Shown piece after piece: positions 51,894 through 62,099 of a stretch of DNA of 64,000 nucleotides. The DNA comes from Clostridia bacterium (lineage in GTDB: Bacteria > Bacillota > Clostridia > UBA1381 > UBA9506). A program made the position numbers and the translations under genes. The DNA lies in contig JAFYVH010000001.1 in NCBI GenBank assembly GCA_017549205.1, forward strand, positions 1 to 64,000. The letters are read 5' to 3'. The notes beneath the pieces are model-generated. The model saw only the letters and a program-made list of their open reading frames with translations. It was not told where the DNA came from and did not search any database. Within the stretch, counting starts at the first letter, position 1. Each line of letters begins with the position of its first letter.

Positions 51894-52763
51894 TTGAAGA
51901 AAACAGCAAACCGCCTTAAAGAAAAAATTAAGTCATACCTGATTATAACAATGGGAACGCTTATGATTTCTGTTGGCGTATACTTTTTTGAGTTTACCAA
52001 CCATTTCACTACCGGTGGTGTCAGCGGCATTTCCATTGTTTTGAGTCAGATTTTAAAAGGCGTGACACCGGCACAGTTGGTACTTTTGTTTAACGGCATA
52101 TTGTTGCTTGTAGGCTTCTTTGTTTTAGGCAAAAAGTTTGTGGTAAAAACCGTATATTCTGCGGTGCTTTTGTCTGTTATGCTAAATGTGCTTGAGGCGG
52201 TGTTTCCTTTAAAGGCACCACTGACGAACCAAAAGCTTTTAGAATTATTTTTTGACATGATTTTTGTGTCTTTTGGCTCTGCTCTGATTTTTAATGAAGA
52301 GGCAAGCTCCGGCGGCACGGACATTATTGCCATGATTTTAAAGCGCTATACAAAACTGGATATTGGCAAAGCGCTGCTTTGGGTCGATTTTTTTGTAATT
52401 GGTGCATCATTGGCGGTTTTTGGTGTTGAAACCGGTATGTTTTCATTTTTTGCCATCGTCATACGAGCTTTTGCAGTTGATACTGTTATTGAAAGCTTTA
52501 ATGCATCAAAGTTTTTTATCATCATCACAGAGCAAGAAGAAAAAGTTTTAGCTTATGTCACTCATGAGCTGGAAAGAGGCTCAACGCTCTTAAACGGCTG
52601 CAGCGGAGGCTACACCAAGGATGATAAAAGCGTTATTATTGTGGTTGTGGACAGGCGTCAGGCAGTTCGACTGAAGCATGAAATTAAAAGAATTGATCAA
52701 AATGCCTTTACCATTATCAGTACAACAGGCGATGTTATAGGCGACGGATTTAAACCCGTCTAA
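51894..52763 (+). CDS. YitT-family membrane protein
   Basis: 289 residues from a TTG at 51894 with AAAGGAGAG 8 bases upstream. Five or six hydrophobic segments (ITMGTLMISVGVYFFEF, QLVLLFNGILLLVGFFVLG, TVYSAVLLSVMLNVLEAVF and others), FNEEASSGGTDIIAMIL in the DUF161 part, and the soluble C-terminal DUF2179 domain (ITEQEEKVLAYVTHELERGSTLLNGCSGGYTKDDKSVIIVVVDRRQAV). Probable transporter or permease of unknown substrate. Confidence 0.88.
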   Translation: MKKTANRLKEKIKSYLIITMGTLMISVGVYFFEFTNHFTTGGVSGISIVLSQILKGVTPAQLVLLFNGILLLVGFFVLGKKFVVKTVYSAVLLSVMLNVLEAVFPLKAPLTNQKLLELFFDMIFVSFGSALIFNEEASSGGTDIIAMILKRYTKLDIGKALLWVDFFVIGASLAVFGVETGMFSFFAIVIRAFAVDTVIESFNASKFFIIITEQEEKVLAYVTHELERGSTLLNGCSGGYTKDDKSVIIVVVDRRQAVRLKHEIKRIDQNAFTIISTTGDVIGDGFKPV

Positions 52764-52807
52764 AATGGTTTGCTTTGTGTTTAAATTTTTAGAAAGGAAG
52801 TGTGGCT

Positions 52808-53872
52808 ATGAAATTTATCCATTGTGCTGATTTGCATTTAGATACAGCCTTTAAAGGCCTTAATAACAGCAAAAGTGCCTCGGTGAGACAGGCTGAGCTT
52901 CGCCGCACTTTTCTATCTATTGTTGAATTGGCAAAATCGGCAGATGCCTTGCTTATTGCGGGGGATTTATTTGACCAGCGCACAGTTGAGGCGGAAACCA
53001 TTCACATGCTTCGTCAGGCTTTTGCTTCTTTAGAAAACACAAAAGTGCTGATTGTTGCAGGTAATCATGACCCATTAACAGAAAAGTCATTTTATAAGCT
53101 GGCGGGTTTTTCAGACAATGTTCACATTTTCGGGCACGAGCTTGGCATGGTGACGGTTGCAGATTGTGATGTGTATGGCATATCTTTTTCACACGCTGTC
53201 CAAGACACACCGCTTTTAGAAAGCTTTTCTACATCCCAGAGTCGACCGGCGGTTTTGTTGATGCACGGCGATTTGGGTGGCACTACATATAACCCTATTC
53301 AAAAGGATGCAGTTAAAAACAGTACAATCTCATATCTTGCCTTAGGTCATGTTCACAACTACAAAGAAGAAAAAATAGGCACAACCCATTGTGCTTATCC
53401 CGGTTGCCCGGAGGGTCGTGGCTTTGATGAGTTGGGGGACAAGGGCATTATTCGGGGCGAGGTAACAGAAAAAGGTGTAATTACTGAATTTGTTTCTGTT
53501 TGCAGTCGTCGTTATCATGAAGTGACAGTGGATGTGAGCGGTCTTTTGACCCACGAAATGATTTTGGATGCCATGCGGAGCGAAAGCCTTAATACAGGGG
53601 ATTTGTATAAAATTATTTTGACAGGTGAAACCGAGCTTGTGCCTGACCCTGATGTACTTTCAGAAGCGCTTAATGAATGCTTTTTTGCAAAGGTTTATGA
53701 CGAAACCCGCCGTCCTCTTAATTTAGACGCCCTAAAAAAAGAGGCAGGTGTTCGCAGCATGCTTATTGAGGCTTTAGAGGCAGGGTTAACAGGTGAGCAG
53801 AGCGAGCTTTACAGAAAAGCTTTGGAATATGGACTTGCTGCCTTAGACGGAAAGAAGGTGAAGTCCTTATGA
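52808..53872 (+). CDS. SbcD/YhaO-like DNA repair exonuclease
   Basis: 354 residues from the ATG at 52808 (AAGGAAG upstream; a GTG two codons earlier is possible). Metallophosphatase motifs: FIHCADLHLDTAF, LLIAGDLFDQRTV, VLIVAGNHDPLT, LMHGDLGG, LALGHVHNYKE. This Mre11/SbcD-type Mn nuclease pairs with the large ATPase downstream (4-base overlap), matching the B. subtilis yhaO-yhaN pair rather than sbcD-sbcC. Confidence 0.9.
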   Translation: MKFIHCADLHLDTAFKGLNNSKSASVRQAELRRTFLSIVELAKSADALLIAGDLFDQRTVEAETIHMLRQAFASLENTKVLIVAGNHDPLTEKSFYKLAGFSDNVHIFGHELGMVTVADCDVYGISFSHAVQDTPLLESFSTSQSRPAVLLMHGDLGGTTYNPIQKDAVKNSTISYLALGHVHNYKEEKIGTTHCAYPGCPEGRGFDELGDKGIIRGEVTEKGVITEFVSVCSRRYHEVTVDVSGLLTHEMILDAMRSESLNTGDLYKIILTGETELVPDPDVLSEALNECFFAKVYDETRRPLNLDALKKEAGVRSMLIEALEAGLTGEQSELYRKALEYGLAALDGKKVKSL

Positions 53873-56010
53873 TTCTGAAGAAAATTGAGATTGAGCAATT
53901 TGGTGGTTTAAAGAATTTTGCTTTAGAATTAACACCGGGTCTTCAATATCTCTACGGCGAAAATGAAGCAGGAAAAAGCACGATTTGTGCCTTTTTATCA
54001 GCGATGTTTTATGGTCTTCCCGGTAAGGTGCGCGGCGGCGGACTGCGGGGAGACAGCCGAAAGCTTTATATGCCCTGGGGTGAAAACTACATGGCAGGTT
54101 CTTTAGAGTTTGAGTTTGAGGGCGAAAGCTATGTCCTACAGCGGCGTTTTGGTCAAACGGCAAGAGGTGACCGATGCACGCTGCTTTTGGCAAAGGATTG
54201 GCAGGAAGTAGCCATTGAGCCTGAAGAAATTGGGCAGCGATTTTTAGGCCTTGGTGAAGATGCGTTCCAAAAAACGCTGTTCATCAGCCAATCGGGTGCT
54301 GCTTTTTCTAAGGGCAAGGAAGACGAATTAATGAGCCGTCTGGCCAATTTAGAGCAAAGCGGCGATGAAGATGTTTTTTTGCAAAAAGCTTTGGATATTT
54401 TATCAAAATCCAGTCACGAATTAATATCAAAAACAGGTCGTGGCGGCGCGATTATGCAGCTGGAGACAGAGATTGAAGAACTAAAGAGCGAACTTTTATC
54501 GGCCTCACAGCTTCATGAATCTTTTGGCGGTGCTATGGGGGAAAAAGAGCAGCTGTCGGCGGAAAAAGAGCAGGCAGATGCGGAACTTTTATCGTTAGAA
54601 AAGCAGCGGAACACAGCCAGCCTATATGAACAATATCAAAAAAGAGAAGTAGAGCGAAACAGCCGCAAGGAAATGCTTAGACGTTTAGAAAATGAAAAAC
54701 AGGCCCTGGCGGAAAAAGAAGAAACAGCACAGGCTCTTAATGAAAAGAAAAAGGATTACGCAGGGTTTAAAGAGCTTTCCCTCGATATTTTGCTCATGAT
54801 GGCAGAAAAGGATGCAAAATGCTCAGTTCTGCAAAAGCGAGAAGAAGAGCGGCAAAAGCTTGAGCAGGAGACAGAGGCCCTTTCCTTAAAAGTTGGTGAA
54901 CAATCTCTTTTAGAAAAGTCCGGCGAGGGCAAAGGGCTGATGTGGAGTGCAATCGCCATAGTTGTTGTGTCAACTTTAGCAGGGTTTTTGTTTAGTCCCG
55001 TTTTTTATGGTTTGGTCTTGGTTGCAGTAGTTTTATTCCTTCTGTATTTTAACAAAACTAAATTGATAAAAAGCGCAAATGATACGCTCAAAGAGTTAAC
55101 TATGCAGCTGGCTGAAAAGCAAAGCAGACTTTCTGAAATGAACGGGGCAGGATATAGCGAAGAACTTTGTGCCCTTAAAAAAGAGATGCAGCAAATATAT
55201 GAAAAGACGGGGACAAAAACGCTGCAAGAACTTTCAGACAGACAGAGAGAGGCGCAGGAGATAGAACATCAGGCAGAGCGTTTGCAAGACGAGATGGACA
55301 GGATGCGTGACGGCATTCATAAATTGATGGATGAAATTATTTCAAAAGAGCCTTTGGCTGATGAGCCACCCATGGATTATGACGGACCAAGTGCTGACAG
55401 CCTGACCCTGCAGCTGACACAAAAGCAAAAAGCACAGATGGAAAGAGAGCGCGATCTTGCGCAGCTACAGGCAAAGATTGAGCAGGGCTTTATGGGTGAG
55501 AGGAGCATCAGCGTTATTGAAACGGAGCTTTTAGACGCGATGCAGAAAAAAGAAGAGCTAATGGCAAATTTTGAGGCCATTAATCTTGCAAAAAATGCTC
55601 TTGAAAGTTGTCATGAAACCTTAAAGAGCACCTTTGCACCGCTCTTAAATGAAAAGTCCGGTGCCATTGTTTCTCGCTTGACTAAGGGTCGCTATCTGGA
55701 AATTAAGGTGGCAGATGATTACAGCATGATGATTAAAACGCCGAAAGGTAATGAGATTGTTGAGGCGGACTATGTGAGTGCCGGCACTTGCGATTTATTA
55801 TACTTTGCATTGCGATTAGGTGTTATAGAAACCCTTTATGATTCCATTCCTTTGTTGGTTATGGACGATACATTTATTCAGATGGATGAGATAAGGCAAG
55901 AAGAAGCCTTTTCGTTTTTGGCGGATAGCCCGGCAGAACAAATTTTATATTTTTCCTGCCACAAGCCGCCGGAAACCTTTAAAAACACAGTTAATAATTT
56001 GTCGGTTTGA
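53869..56010 (+). CDS. YhaN-like SbcC-family ATPase with central membrane pair
   Basis: 713 residues. Walker A LYGENEAGKSTI near 29-40, long coiled coil (~170-345), two predicted membrane helices in the middle (WSAIAIVVVSTLAGFLF and YGLVLVAVVLFLLYF, ~363-397), a second coiled coil (~410-590), then the ABC signature-like VSAGTCDLLYFALRLG and Walker B LLVMDDTFIQMDE. The membrane pair at the coil tip replaces the SbcC zinc hook and is the YhaN pattern. Probably a membrane-tethered partner of the YhaO-like nuclease. Confidence 0.85.
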   Translation: MILKKIEIEQFGGLKNFALELTPGLQYLYGENEAGKSTICAFLSAMFYGLPGKVRGGGLRGDSRKLYMPWGENYMAGSLEFEFEGESYVLQRRFGQTARGDRCTLLLAKDWQEVAIEPEEIGQRFLGLGEDAFQKTLFISQSGAAFSKGKEDELMSRLANLEQSGDEDVFLQKALDILSKSSHELISKTGRGGAIMQLETEIEELKSELLSASQLHESFGGAMGEKEQLSAEKEQADAELLSLEKQRNTASLYEQYQKREVERNSRKEMLRRLENEKQALAEKEETAQALNEKKKDYAGFKELSLDILLMMAEKDAKCSVLQKREEERQKLEQETEALSLKVGEQSLLEKSGEGKGLMWSAIAIVVVSTLAGFLFSPVFYGLVLVAVVLFLLYFNKTKLIKSANDTLKELTMQLAEKQSRLSEMNGAGYSEELCALKKEMQQIYEKTGTKTLQELSDRQREAQEIEHQAERLQDEMDRMRDGIHKLMDEIISKEPLADEPPMDYDGPSADSLTLQLTQKQKAQMERERDLAQLQAKIEQGFMGERSISVIETELLDAMQKKEELMANFEAINLAKNALESCHETLKSTFAPLLNEKSGAIVSRLTKGRYLEIKVADDYSMMIKTPKGNEIVEADYVSAGTCDLLYFALRLGVIETLYDSIPLLVMDDTFIQMDEIRQEEAFSFLADSPAEQILYFSCHKPPETFKNTVNNLSV

Positions 56011-56048
56011 CAAAGCAATACAATTTAAAAGACAAAGGAGATATTAAA

Positions 56049-57311
56049 ATGAGAGACGAAACAAAATGCCTACATGCAGGATATACACCGAAAAACACAG
56101 AGCCCAGAGTTGTGCCCATTGTGCAGAGCACAACCTATGTTTATGACTCAACGGAAGAGGTGGCATCTGTTTTTGATGAACCCACCAAATCTTTGATTTA
56201 TTCCCGATTTGCAAACCCCACCGTAATGGCGGTTGAACAGAAAATTGCAGAGCTTGAGGGCGGCGTTGGTGCTATGTGCACAAGCTCCGGTCAGGCAGCC
56301 AGCTTGCTTTCCATTTTAAATATCTGCCAGGCAGGCGACAGCATCATCAGCACAGCTGAAATTTATGGCGGAACAGTAAATCTGTTTGCTTATACCTTTA
56401 AGAAGATGGGCATTGAATGTATTTTTGTTGATAAAAATGCAAGCGATGAAGAAATTTCAAAGGCCTTTAAACCCAACACAAAAGCTGTGTTTGGTGAAAC
56501 GATTGCAAATCCGGCTCTGTCTGTTTTAGACATTGAGCGTTTTGCCCGCCTTGCCCACGAACACAAGGTGCCTTTGATTGTTGACAACACCTTTGCAACA
56601 CCAATTTTTTGCAAACCCATTGAATTTGGTGCCGACATTGTCATTCATTCAACCACAAAATATATGGACGGTCATGCTGTTCAGGTTGGCGGCGTTATTG
56701 TTGATAGCGGCAACTTCGACTGGACCAATGGCAACTTCCCTGAACTGACTGAACCCGATGAATCCTATCACGGCATTTCCTATACAGAAACCTATGGAAC
56801 AGCAGCATACATCATCAAAGCCAGAATGCAGCTCATGCGTGACTTTGGTGTATATCCGGCAGCACATTCCGCATTTTTGCTGAATCTGGGCCTTGAAACT
56901 CTTCATGTCCGCATGAAGCAATACTATGAAAATGCTATGATTGTGGCAAATTACTTAAAAGACCATGAAAAAGTTGATAGCATTACCTATCCCGGTCTTG
57001 AAAGTGATGAAAATTATGCATTGGCGCAAAAATACTTAAAAGGCTGCAACGGCGTTATCTCCTTTGAGGTTAAAGGTGGCAAAGAGGGCGCTGTGCGCTT
57101 TATGGATTCATTAAAGCTTGCATCCAACGAGGTGCATGTGGCAGACATTCGTACCTGTGTGCTGCATCCTGCCAGCGAAACACATCGCCAGCTCACCGAT
57201 GAACAGCTTGTGGCTGCGGGTATTAAGAGCGGTATGGTTCGTCTTTCTGTTGGTCTTGAAAATGTTGAGGATATTTTAGAGGATATCGAACAAGCTTTAG
57301 CACAGGTTTAA
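56049..57311 (+). CDS. metY: O-acetylhomoserine sulfhydrylase (MetY-type)
   Basis: 420 residues from the ATG at 56049 (AAAGGAGAT upstream); the longer frame from 56,007 overlaps yhaN. Cys/Met-metabolism PLP fold: YSRFANPTVMAVEQKIAELEGG, CTSSGQAASLLSILN, VDNTFATPIFCKPIEFGADIVIHSTTKYMDGH with the PLP Lys. The GNFDWTNGNFPELTEPDESYHGISYTETYG insert and length favour O-acetylhomoserine sulfhydrylase over methionine gamma-lyase. Makes homocysteine from O-acetylhomoserine and sulfide. Transcribed from the yhaON unit or its own undetected promoter. Confidence 0.9.
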   Translation: MRDETKCLHAGYTPKNTEPRVVPIVQSTTYVYDSTEEVASVFDEPTKSLIYSRFANPTVMAVEQKIAELEGGVGAMCTSSGQAASLLSILNICQAGDSIISTAEIYGGTVNLFAYTFKKMGIECIFVDKNASDEEISKAFKPNTKAVFGETIANPALSVLDIERFARLAHEHKVPLIVDNTFATPIFCKPIEFGADIVIHSTTKYMDGHAVQVGGVIVDSGNFDWTNGNFPELTEPDESYHGISYTETYGTAAYIIKARMQLMRDFGVYPAAHSAFLLNLGLETLHVRMKQYYENAMIVANYLKDHEKVDSITYPGLESDENYALAQKYLKGCNGVISFEVKGGKEGAVRFMDSLKLASNEVHVADIRTCVLHPASETHRQLTDEQLVAAGIKSGMVRLSVGLENVEDILEDIEQALAQV

Positions 57312-57427
57312 TGTGAGGCGTTGTTTTTATCGTTCTATCAAAAGGAATTGAATTTTTTCTATCACTTGTCTGTATAATAATATAATACAGTAAAACCATT
57401 AAACAATGGAGCAAAAACGAGGTAACT

Positions 57428-59758
57428 ATGAACCAGGTAACAATAAAGAAATCAGCCAGTCTGCCCATGATTGTCACTCGGGGGCTGGTGGTTTTTCCAA
57501 AAACACTCACACATTTTGATATTGCACGAAAGAAATCGGTACTGGCGCTTGAAGAGGCCATGGTGGAAAACCAGCTGGTCTTTCTTGCTATGCAAAAAGA
57601 TGTGCTGACAGAAGAACCGGAAACAGAAGAAATTGAAAAGGTGGGCACAGTCTGCCGCATCAAGCAAGTGGTTAAAATGCCCAACGACCTGATGCGTGTT
57701 TTGGTTGACGGACTGTATCGTGCCGAGATTTGTGAATATCTCAGTGAAAAACCTTATTTTTCGGTTCTCATTGAAGAATTGACGGCGGATGAAGAGGTTT
57801 CTGAAATTCGTTTAGAGGCGTTGCGCCGTCGCTTAATGGAAGAATTTCAAAAATATTGTGCCGGCAATCACAAGGTGAATCATGAAATGCTGGCAGCTTT
57901 GGAAAATACAGAAAATCCTGCAGAACTTACGGATACCATTGCCGGTAATGTTCAGCTAAATCTTTCAGATAAGCAGCAACTTTTATCCACAGCTTCTTTG
58001 TCGGAACGCATGGAAATGCTGATAAAACTCATTATTCGTGAGACAGAAATTGCTAACATCGATAATGAAATCAGCAAAAAAGTAAAGCGTCAGATGGATC
58101 AGAATCAAAAAGAATATTTTTTGCGGGAGCAAATGAAAGTGATTCAGGAAGAGCTGGGTGATAAAGACGGCATCGGTTTAGAAATCAAGGGCTACAAAGA
58201 GCAGCTTGAAAAACTGAATGTGCCCGAATCTGTTATGAAAAAATGCTGTAATGAGCTTGAAAAACTCACCAAAATGCAGTTTGGAAACCCTGAAGCTAAT
58301 GTAATTCGTAACTATGTAAGCTGGATTTGTGACCTGCCCTGGAATAAGAAAACTGAAGAAGAAATTAATTTAGATAGGGCAGCCAAAATTTTAAATCGTG
58401 ACCACTATGGTTTAGAAAAGGTTAAGGAACGGGTTTTAGAATATTTAGCCGTTAAAAAGATGTCGGGTACCATGGCAGGTCCCATCATTTGTCTAGTTGG
58501 ACCGCCGGGTGTTGGTAAAACCTCGATTGCAAAGAGTGTGGCAGAAAGTCTTGGCCGTAAATATGTGCGCATCTCTTTGGGCGGTATTCGTGATGAGGCG
58601 GACATCCGTGGTCACAGAAAGACCTATATCGGTGCCATGCCGGGTCGCATTATGCAGGCTATGAAACAGGCGGGGTCTTTAAATCCTTTAATGCTTTTTG
58701 ATGAAATTGATAAAATGGGCATCGATTATCATGGTGACCCATCTGCAGCCCTTTTAGAAGTGCTTGACAATGAGCAGAATAATAAATTCCGTGACCATTA
58801 TCTTGAAGTGGAATTTGATTTATCTGATGTGTTGTTCATTGCAACGGCCAACACTTTAGAAACTATTCCAAGACCGCTACTTGACCGCATGGAAATCATT
58901 GAGCTTTCCGGCTATACATCAGAAGAAAAGCTGGAGATTGCCAAACGCCATTTGCTCCCTAAACAGCGGAAAAAACATGGTTTGACCGGGCAAAGCTTTA
59001 AGATGACAGCCGGTGCTATCCGGGGCATTATCTCATTTTACACCCGGGAGTCAGGCGTGAGAGGTTTAGAGCAGACCATAGCAAAACTGTGCCGCAAGGC
59101 AGATTTAGCCATGGCAAAGGGCGAAACGGACATTGTGGCTGTGAACGATAAAAATCTGTCTGATTATTTGGGCAAGCATCGTTTTAGTTATGAAACAGTG
59201 GGCAAGCGGGATGAAGTTGGTGTTGTGACAGGTCTTGCCTGGACACAGGTGGGCGGCGACACCCTATCTGTTGAAGTGAATATTATGCCGGGCAGTGGTC
59301 AGACAGAACTGACAGGGCAGCTTGGTGATGTGATGAAGGAATCGGCTCGAGCGGCAGTGAGCTATGTTCGTGCCAATGCAGAAAACCTTAACATTGCACA
59401 GGATTTTTATGAAAAGAAAGACATACACATTCATGTGCCCGAGGGTGCCACCCCAAAAGACGGTCCCTCTGCCGGCATTACTATTGCAACAGCACTGGCC
59501 TCAGCCCTTTCCGGTCGAGCGGTTCGCCGTGAGGTTGCCATGACCGGTGAAATCACACTGCGAGGTCGTGTTTTAGCCATTGGTGGCCTGAAAGAAAAAA
59601 CCCTGGCATCGTATCGAGCGGGCATTAAAACCGTGATTATTCCTGCTGATAACGAAAAGGATTTAGACGAGCTGGAAGGCGTTGTGAAGGAACATTTAAA
59701 AATCGTTCCCGTGAGCACAATGGATGAGGTTTTAGCCATTGCGCTTAACGAACAATGA
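57428..59758 (+). CDS. lon: ATP-dependent protease Lon
   Basis: 776 residues. N-terminal substrate domain ([20 protein letters not shown]), coiled coil, AAA with Walker [11 protein letters not shown] near 357 and Walker [11 protein letters not shown], and a serine-lysine protease domain with [18 protein letters not shown] (catalytic Ser) and the later [11 protein letters not shown] (Lys). GAGGTAAC upstream. Degrades misfolded and regulatory proteins. The 116-base gap before it holds a TATAAT near 57,373 but no clear -35; no CtsR box seen. Confidence 0.96.
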   Translation: MNQVTIKKSASLPMIVTRGLVVFPKTLTHFDIARKKSVLALEEAMVENQLVFLAMQKDVLTEEPETEEIEKVGTVCRIKQVVKMPNDLMRVLVDGLYRAEICEYLSEKPYFSVLIEELTADEEVSEIRLEALRRRLMEEFQKYCAGNHKVNHEMLAALENTENPAELTDTIAGNVQLNLSDKQQLLSTASLSERMEMLIKLIIRETEIANIDNEISKKVKRQMDQNQKEYFLREQMKVIQEELGDKDGIGLEIKGYKEQLEKLNVPESVMKKCCNELEKLTKMQFGNPEANVIRNYVSWICDLPWNKKTEEEINLDRAAKILNRDHYGLEKVKERVLEYLAVKKMSGTMAGPIICLVGPPGVGKTSIAKSVAESLGRKYVRISLGGIRDEADIRGHRKTYIGAMPGRIMQAMKQAGSLNPLMLFDEIDKMGIDYHGDPSAALLEVLDNEQNNKFRDHYLEVEFDLSDVLFIATANTLETIPRPLLDRMEIIELSGYTSEEKLEIAKRHLLPKQRKKHGLTGQSFKMTAGAIRGIISFYTRESGVRGLEQTIAKLCRKADLAMAKGETDIVAVNDKNLSDYLGKHRFSYETVGKRDEVGVVTGLAWTQVGGDTLSVEVNIMPGSGQTELTGQLGDVMKESARAAVSYVRANAENLNIAQDFYEKKDIHIHVPEGATPKDGPSAGITIATALASALSGRAVRREVAMTGEITLRGRVLAIGGLKEKTLASYRAGIKTVIIPADNEKDLDELEGVVKEHLKIVPVSTMDEVLAIALNEQ

Positions 59759-59772
59759 GGTGAGGCAACAAT

Positions 59773-60390
59773 ATGAAAGTGAATATAAATAATGTAAAAC
59801 TACTGATTTCGGCGGTACGCAGGGCGCAATATCCCAACACACACATGCCGGAAATTGCCTTGGCGGGACGCTCAAATGTCGGCAAGTCTTCCATGATTAA
59901 TAAAGTGTTAAACCGCAAGAGTCTGGCTCGTGTCAGCGGCACACCGGGCAAAACAATCACCATTAATTTTTATGATGTCGACAATCAGTTAATGTTGGTG
60001 GATTTGCCGGGCTACGGCTATGCGGCACGCTCTAAAAAAGAGGTAGAGGCCTGGGGCACTATGATTAATGAATATTTAGAAAGCCGTCCTCAGCTTTGTC
60101 AGGTGGTTCAGCTTGTGGATTCAAGGCACAAGCCCAGCCGTGAAGATATTGCCATGCAGGAATGGATTCAGGATTGCTGTGCCTATTCTGTTGTTTTTGC
60201 CACAAAATGCGATAAATTGAGCAAAACACAACTGGCGGCTAATCTTGAAATGATAACGGAAACCCTGTCTCTTCGTGAGGGGGATATTCTCATTCCTTTT
60301 TCGGTTAAACAAAAGGAGAGCTTTGATGCTTTTTGGGAATATATTGAGGGCTGTGTGCTTGAAGAAGATGAAGAAGAGGCGGAGGGCTGA
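59773..60390 (+). CDS. engB: Ribosome biogenesis GTPase EngB/YsxC
   Basis: 205 residues. G1 GRSNVGKSSMI near 32, G2 T in GTPGKTITINFY, G3 DLPGYGYA, G4 TKCDKLSK. The C-terminal tail is acidic (LEEDEEEAEG). Needed for 50S assembly. Follows lon by 14 bases, the usual lon-engB pair in Firmicutes. GAGGTGAGG upstream. Confidence 0.96.
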   Translation: MKVNINNVKLLISAVRRAQYPNTHMPEIALAGRSNVGKSSMINKVLNRKSLARVSGTPGKTITINFYDVDNQLMLVDLPGYGYAARSKKEVEAWGTMINEYLESRPQLCQVVQLVDSRHKPSREDIAMQEWIQDCCAYSVVFATKCDKLSKTQLAANLEMITETLSLREGDILIPFSVKQKESFDAFWEYIEGCVLEEDEEEAEG

Positions 60391-60451
60391 AAAAGCCATG
60401 TCCCTATCATAATACATCATAAGAAAATGACATAGATTGGAGAGAAGAAAA

Positions 60452-60931
60452 ATGAAAAAAATCTTAGAATTGTTAGAAAGAAATGCCTGCTTAACACCTG
60501 AGCAGATTGCCGTTATGTTAGGCCGTGACCCCGATGCCGTTCGTGAGCAAATTAAAAGCTTTGAAAAAGAGAATGTCATTGTGGGTTATAAAACCATTGT
60601 TAATTGGGAAAAGACAGAAAATGAACCTGTAACCGCTATGATTGAGCTTCGTGTGACACCACAGCGAGGTGAGGGATTTGATGAGGTTGCCAAGCGCATC
60701 TATCAATATGAAGAGGTTTCATCAGTTTATCTTATGTCCGGCGGTTACGACCTTGCCGTAATGCTTGAGGGCAAAAGCATGAAAGAGGTGGCGATGTTTG
60801 TTGCTGAAAAATTAGCGCCCATGGAGCAGGTTATCAGCACAGCAACCCATTTTGTACTTAAGAAATATAAAATTGACGGCAACATCGTAAATGATAAGCT
60901 TGAAGATACTCGTGAGGTGATTTCCCTGTGA
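60452..60931 (+). CDS. Lrp/AsnC-family transcriptional regulator
   Basis: 159 residues from the ATG at 60452 (TTGGAGAG upstream). N-terminal HTH (ILELLERNACLTPEQIAVMLGRDPDAVREQIKSFEKENVIVGYKTIVN) and C-terminal RAM/AsnC ligand domain (AMIELRVTPQRGEGFDEVAKRIYQYEEVSSVYLMSGGYDLAVMLEG). Overlaps the next gene by four bases (GTGA), suggesting that it controls that aminotransferase and senses an amino acid. Ligand unknown. Confidence 0.92.
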   Translation: MKKILELLERNACLTPEQIAVMLGRDPDAVREQIKSFEKENVIVGYKTIVNWEKTENEPVTAMIELRVTPQRGEGFDEVAKRIYQYEEVSSVYLMSGGYDLAVMLEGKSMKEVAMFVAEKLAPMEQVISTATHFVLKKYKIDGNIVNDKLEDTREVISL

Positions 60932-62097
60932 ACTATGAAACCTTAGTCTCGGAACGCGCAAGTTCAATTCCGCCTTCCGGCATACGAAAATTTTTTGATA
61001 TTGTCAGCGAAATGAAAGATGCCATTTCTTTAGGTGTTGGCGAACCCGATTTTGTTACACCATGGCATATTCGCAGTGAGGCCATTTATTCTTTAGAGCG
61101 TGGCCGTACATACTATACATCAAATGCAGGTCTTATGGAGCTCAGGCGCGAGCTGGCTCTTTATATGGAGCGTCGCATTGATGTATCTTATGACCCGGCA
61201 AAAGAAATTTTAATCACAGTGGGTGGTAGTGAAGCCATTGATTTGTGCATTCGTGCCCTGGTTAACCCCGGTGATGAAGTTTTGGTGCCGGAACCCAGCT
61301 TTGTTTGCTATAAGCCCTGTGCGGTTTTGGCAGGTGCTGTACCTGTTCCCTTGGTAACGAAAAATGAAGACAAGTTTAAACTCACCAAAGAGGCACTTCT
61401 TGCGGCTATAACGCCTAAGACAAAGCTTTTGGTTTTGCCTTATCCCAACAACCCCACAGGCGGTGTTATGACCCGTGGAGATTTAGAAGAAATTGCGCAG
61501 GTGCTTCGCGAAAAGAACATTTTCGTCCTGTCAGATGAAATTTATGGTGAACTGACTTATGGCATGGAGCATACCTCCATTGCATCCCTACCCGGTATGC
61601 GCGAAAGAACCATTATTGTGAACGGATTTTCTAAAAGTTACGCCATGACAGGTTGGCGTTTAGGCTGGGCAGCAGCACCGAAAGAAATTATGCAGTTGAT
61701 GGTTAAAATTCATCAATATGCCATTATGTGTGCTCCCACAGCCAGCCAATATGCAGCGATTGAAGCTGTGAAAAACGGTGATGAAGATATTGCCCGCATG
61801 CGTGAGCAATATGACTATCGACGTAAAATTATTGTTGATAGCTTTAACAAAATGGGTCTTTCTTGCTTTGAGCCTGAGGGTGCATTTTATGTGTTCCCGT
61901 CTATTCAATCCACAGGTTATTCCTCTGAAGCTTTTGCAGAGACATTGCTTAAAAAAGAAAAAATTGCCGTGGTGCCAGGTACTGCCTTTGGCGAAAGCGG
62001 TGAAGGCTTTGTGCGGTGTTCTTATGCATACAGCTTAGAAAACATTAATGAAGCCTTAGAGAGAATTGACCGATTTGTTAATGGAAAAGGGGTATAA
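60928..62097 (+). CDS. Pyridoxal-phosphate aminotransferase class I/II
   Basis: 389 residues from a GTG at 60928. GVGEPDFVTPWHIRSEAIYSLERGRTYYTSNAGLMELR, ILITVGGSEAIDLCIRALVNPGDEVLVPEPSFVCYKP, YPNNPTGG, LSDEIYGELTYG and the PLP Lys in GFSKSYAMTGWRLGW; C-terminal FVRCSYAYSLENINEALERI. Resembles PatA/aromatic or aspartate-type aminotransferases; exact substrate not shown. Coupled to the Lrp-type regulator. Confidence 0.92.
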   Translation: MNYETLVSERASSIPPSGIRKFFDIVSEMKDAISLGVGEPDFVTPWHIRSEAIYSLERGRTYYTSNAGLMELRRELALYMERRIDVSYDPAKEILITVGGSEAIDLCIRALVNPGDEVLVPEPSFVCYKPCAVLAGAVPVPLVTKNEDKFKLTKEALLAAITPKTKLLVLPYPNNPTGGVMTRGDLEEIAQVLREKNIFVLSDEIYGELTYGMEHTSIASLPGMRERTIIVNGFSKSYAMTGWRLGWAAAPKEIMQLMVKIHQYAIMCAPTASQYAAIEAVKNGDEDIARMREQYDYRRKIIVDSFNKMGLSCFEPEGAFYVFPSIQSTGYSSEAFAETLLKKEKIAVVPGTAFGESGEGFVRCSYAYSLENINEALERIDRFVNGKGV

Positions 62098-62099
62098 TC

